A stretch of DNA of 64,000 nucleotides from Lingula anatina (Eukaryota; Brachiopoda; Lingulata; Lingulida; Lingulidae): positions 535,429 through 599,428 of the forward strand of contig NW_019773614.1 of the NCBI RefSeq assembly GCF_001039355.2, written 5' to 3'. Shown here piece after piece: positions 62,201 to 64,000 of the stretch. The first letter of the stretch is position 1. Every line of letters begins with the position of its first letter. The notes under the pieces were generated by a model, which saw only the letters and a list, made by a program, of their open reading frames with translations, was not told where the DNA came from and ran no database searches. The position numbers and the translations under genes are program-made.

Positions 62201-63098
62201 TTCTGGAATCGAAATAGTCCAACAGTTTTCTACTGGATGGTGCTTGTTACCAAAACATAGTGAAATATACACCATGCATTTGTTACTTTCTAAATTGACA
62301 CTCTTGTCATGGTTTGTTGTATTAAATAATAAATTTGAAGTTTTAAATATTCACAAGACCTACAGCATGGAGTTTTAAGTATTAAGTAAGTGCATTTTGT
62401 TAAAAAGTAAAGCAGTTTATAAAAGAATGAAGGTGACAGTAAGCCTACGCTTAAAATATCTCAGAACTCATGTTTATCTCTGTCTCGCTGAGCAATATTA
62501 TTCCCAGACACAATTTCAATTAATGATTACCAACTGATAGGTATCTTATCTTGGATATATCAGATAAGACTGAACAGGTGCACTTATATTTATGTAATGT
62601 TATATTGGTATTATTTGCTAATGCAAAGAGAAAGCTCATAAACAGCCACCAAATTAGATAAAAATATTTGTCTCTTTCTTTAATTGCCTTATCAATTCGC
62701 GAACCTATCTTTCTTTATATTTTTGTTTTTGTCATTTGTCAGCCTAATTGGGGTCCTAAATGAATTCCGAAATAGACAGTAGAGACTAGCATGAATATGT
62801 TGTATTATCATTCCCACTTATTTTTTTAGTTGTATATATCATTTTTCACTTTTTCATTGACTTGATTCCTTAAGAATTGTAGCTTATAAATTGTAGATGA
62901 AAAATGTTTATATTCAGCATAGAGAGAACTTGGAAACGCCTATTAATGAATTCATAGATATTTTTAGAGATACACATGATCAATTATGGTATTATATCAT
63001 GAAAAAATGTTCATCTTGTTCATTTGATTTAGTGGAAACATTTCTTCAAGAAAAAGCTATTGTTTAATGGCATGTATATTTGATAGGTACTCCAACTG
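56273..63098 (+). CDS. Secreted/membrane Thr-Ser-rich mucin-like protein, 5' part
   Basis: Exon 1 (56273-56329) encodes a signal peptide, MEKIRYFALIFIVTRVALP, and ends in phase 0 at gtaagt. Exon 2 (60815-60827) is only 13 nt and adds VTCQ. Exon 3 (61464-61574) adds 37 residues dominated by Thr and Ser, such as TTASTLTTTSQVTTESTSVT, typical of an O-glycosylated stalk. A possible 12-nt exon (63087-63098, reading GTPT) follows in the same phase. The gene runs out of the window, so any membrane segment or other domain is not visible. CD164-like or other sialomucins would fit, but no diagnostic domain is present. It is divergent from PRDM4. Exons 1-3 are well supported by splice sites and phase; the last is weak. 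Confidence 0.55.
56330..60814 (+). other. Intron 1 of the mucin-like gene
   Basis: A 4.5 kb AT-rich intron. Apart from the MITE at 59490-59879 and short A/T runs, I see no exon, RNA gene or regulatory element. Confidence 0.5.
59490..59879. mobile_element. 390-bp MITE with TA flanks
   Basis: The left end reads GGCCATTCACATTAGAACAT and then TAACCGCGGTC. The reverse complement of the right end reads CCCCATTCACACTAGTACTT and then TTAACCGCAGTC. TA lies outside both ends. Sub-terminal copies of the CGCGGTTAA/ACTGCGGTCA motif recur inside. GC content is clearly higher than in the surrounding intron. There is no coding capacity. Superfamily is unassigned; a TA duplication alone does not decide it. 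Confidence 0.75.
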
Positions 63099-64000
63099 GT
63101 AAGTTTTAGTCATTAACTTGACATACGTAGCTGTGTTATGTTCAACTGTACTAAAATTGTGGGCATGTTGTCATTAAAGCTGTAATTTGTGTATAGTTAG
63201 TCATACAGAAGTGACTCTTATATGTAGAATTTTAAGTTGAACATGCTGAGAATGTAACTTGTATTTCTGACATTTCAAAATAATAGCCTAGTAGTTGAAT
63301 GGTGTATTTTATGCCAAGCAGTAATGATTTATTGTGTAGTTCAGTAATTGAAAATTGTTCAAGTATTGATGCATGTTTTTCTTTATTTACACATTACGTA
63401 AACTTATGCCTTTAAAGCAACCCTCTTTGCCTGGCACATACCCCATATGCTTATTTTAACTTTCAAATTGCAAATGTGAGGCAATGCCAGAATTACCAGG
63501 AAGTTTACACATTATTTTTGATGTGATTAAACAAGTTCTCTGCTTGCTTTTGACAAAAGATAAATGCATGTGACCTTATCTGTTTAAGTAATATTACTGA
63601 AATTTTAACTTGATGAATCTAACTGCAGCATTTTGAATAAAAGCATCTTACTAATAAATTATTGGCCAGGATCAGCTGGTTGTATATTGGCAGTATACTG
63701 AAGTTGAATGATATTAGTTAAATGATAAAAGTTTATGTATTGCAAATTATGGACAGCAAAAAGGAATTTAAAAGTGATTTTAGTAAGGAATCTAATAATG
63801 AAGTCAAGTCAAATATGATGTAGTTGTATAGAATTGATTAAACTGCATTTTTTGGTTTACGGTTAAAGATCAACACAAGTCAACACGTGTCATTGGAATG
63901 GTACAAGGAAGAAACAACAATTAAGTGTAAAAACCGTGTTCACTTTTTTAAGGGAGAAATTTCAATGACTTTTCTTTAGACTTGAGATAGTCATTTGAAT

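Overview
The window is animal nuclear DNA, most likely from a marine lophotrochozoan and probably a bivalve or other mollusc. It is AT-rich, with genes split into many short exons that have GT/AG borders, many microsatellites and small inverted-repeat elements, and orthologues of cilium, apoptosis, respiratory-chain and PRDM genes. There are no bacterial-style operons, ribosome binding sites or CRISPR arrays. The species assignment is inference. Gene models below were built by hand by joining exons whose splice sites and reading phases agree.

Layout. (1) 1-15.2 kb, + strand: 26 exons (about 1,164 codons) of the ciliary central-apparatus protein CFAP46, open at both ends. Its largest intron holds a 3.6 kb terminal-inverted-repeat transposon with TTAA flanks, and another intron holds a perfect 40-bp-arm palindrome. 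The gene stops abruptly before a single N at 15623, so the second half is missing. (2) 15.6-18.4 kb, +: a three-exon gene for a 69-residue secreted eight-cysteine, defensin-like peptide, followed by a 165-N gap. (3) 18.6-24 kb: mostly non-coding, with a frame-broken orphan ORF on the - strand and inverted-repeat debris. (4) 24.1-33.5 kb, +: a BAK-type BCL2-family effector in four coding exons. Its second intron contains two long near-identical duplications, each ending exactly at a single N, which look like unmerged allelic contig ends. A candidate 39-nt in-frame alternative exon lies in one of them. (5) 36.5-42.5 kb, -: a 981-residue protein with a VWA domain, a DUF4537/Tudor-like region and a coiled-coil tail (C11orf16/VWA3B-like). 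(6) 42.6-44.6 kb, +: NDUFB2, a complex I accessory subunit, divergent from gene 5 across a short shared promoter. (7) 45-46.3 kb: a zinc-finger-like relic and a small MITE. (8) 48.6-54.8 kb, -: PRDM4 in 12 coding exons (980 codons). (9) 56.3 kb to the end, +: the 5' part of a secreted or membrane Thr/Ser-rich mucin-like protein with micro-exons, divergent from PRDM4.

The genes are housekeeping or cell-biological units with no shared pathway. The two divergent pairs (gene 5/NDUFB2 and PRDM4/mucin-like) probably share promoters. The most interesting items are the defensin-like gene, the candidate BAK alternative exon seen in two allelic versions, the VWA-DUF4537 architecture, the TTAA-flanked transposon with a decayed spliced ORF, and clear signs of heterozygous misassembly.
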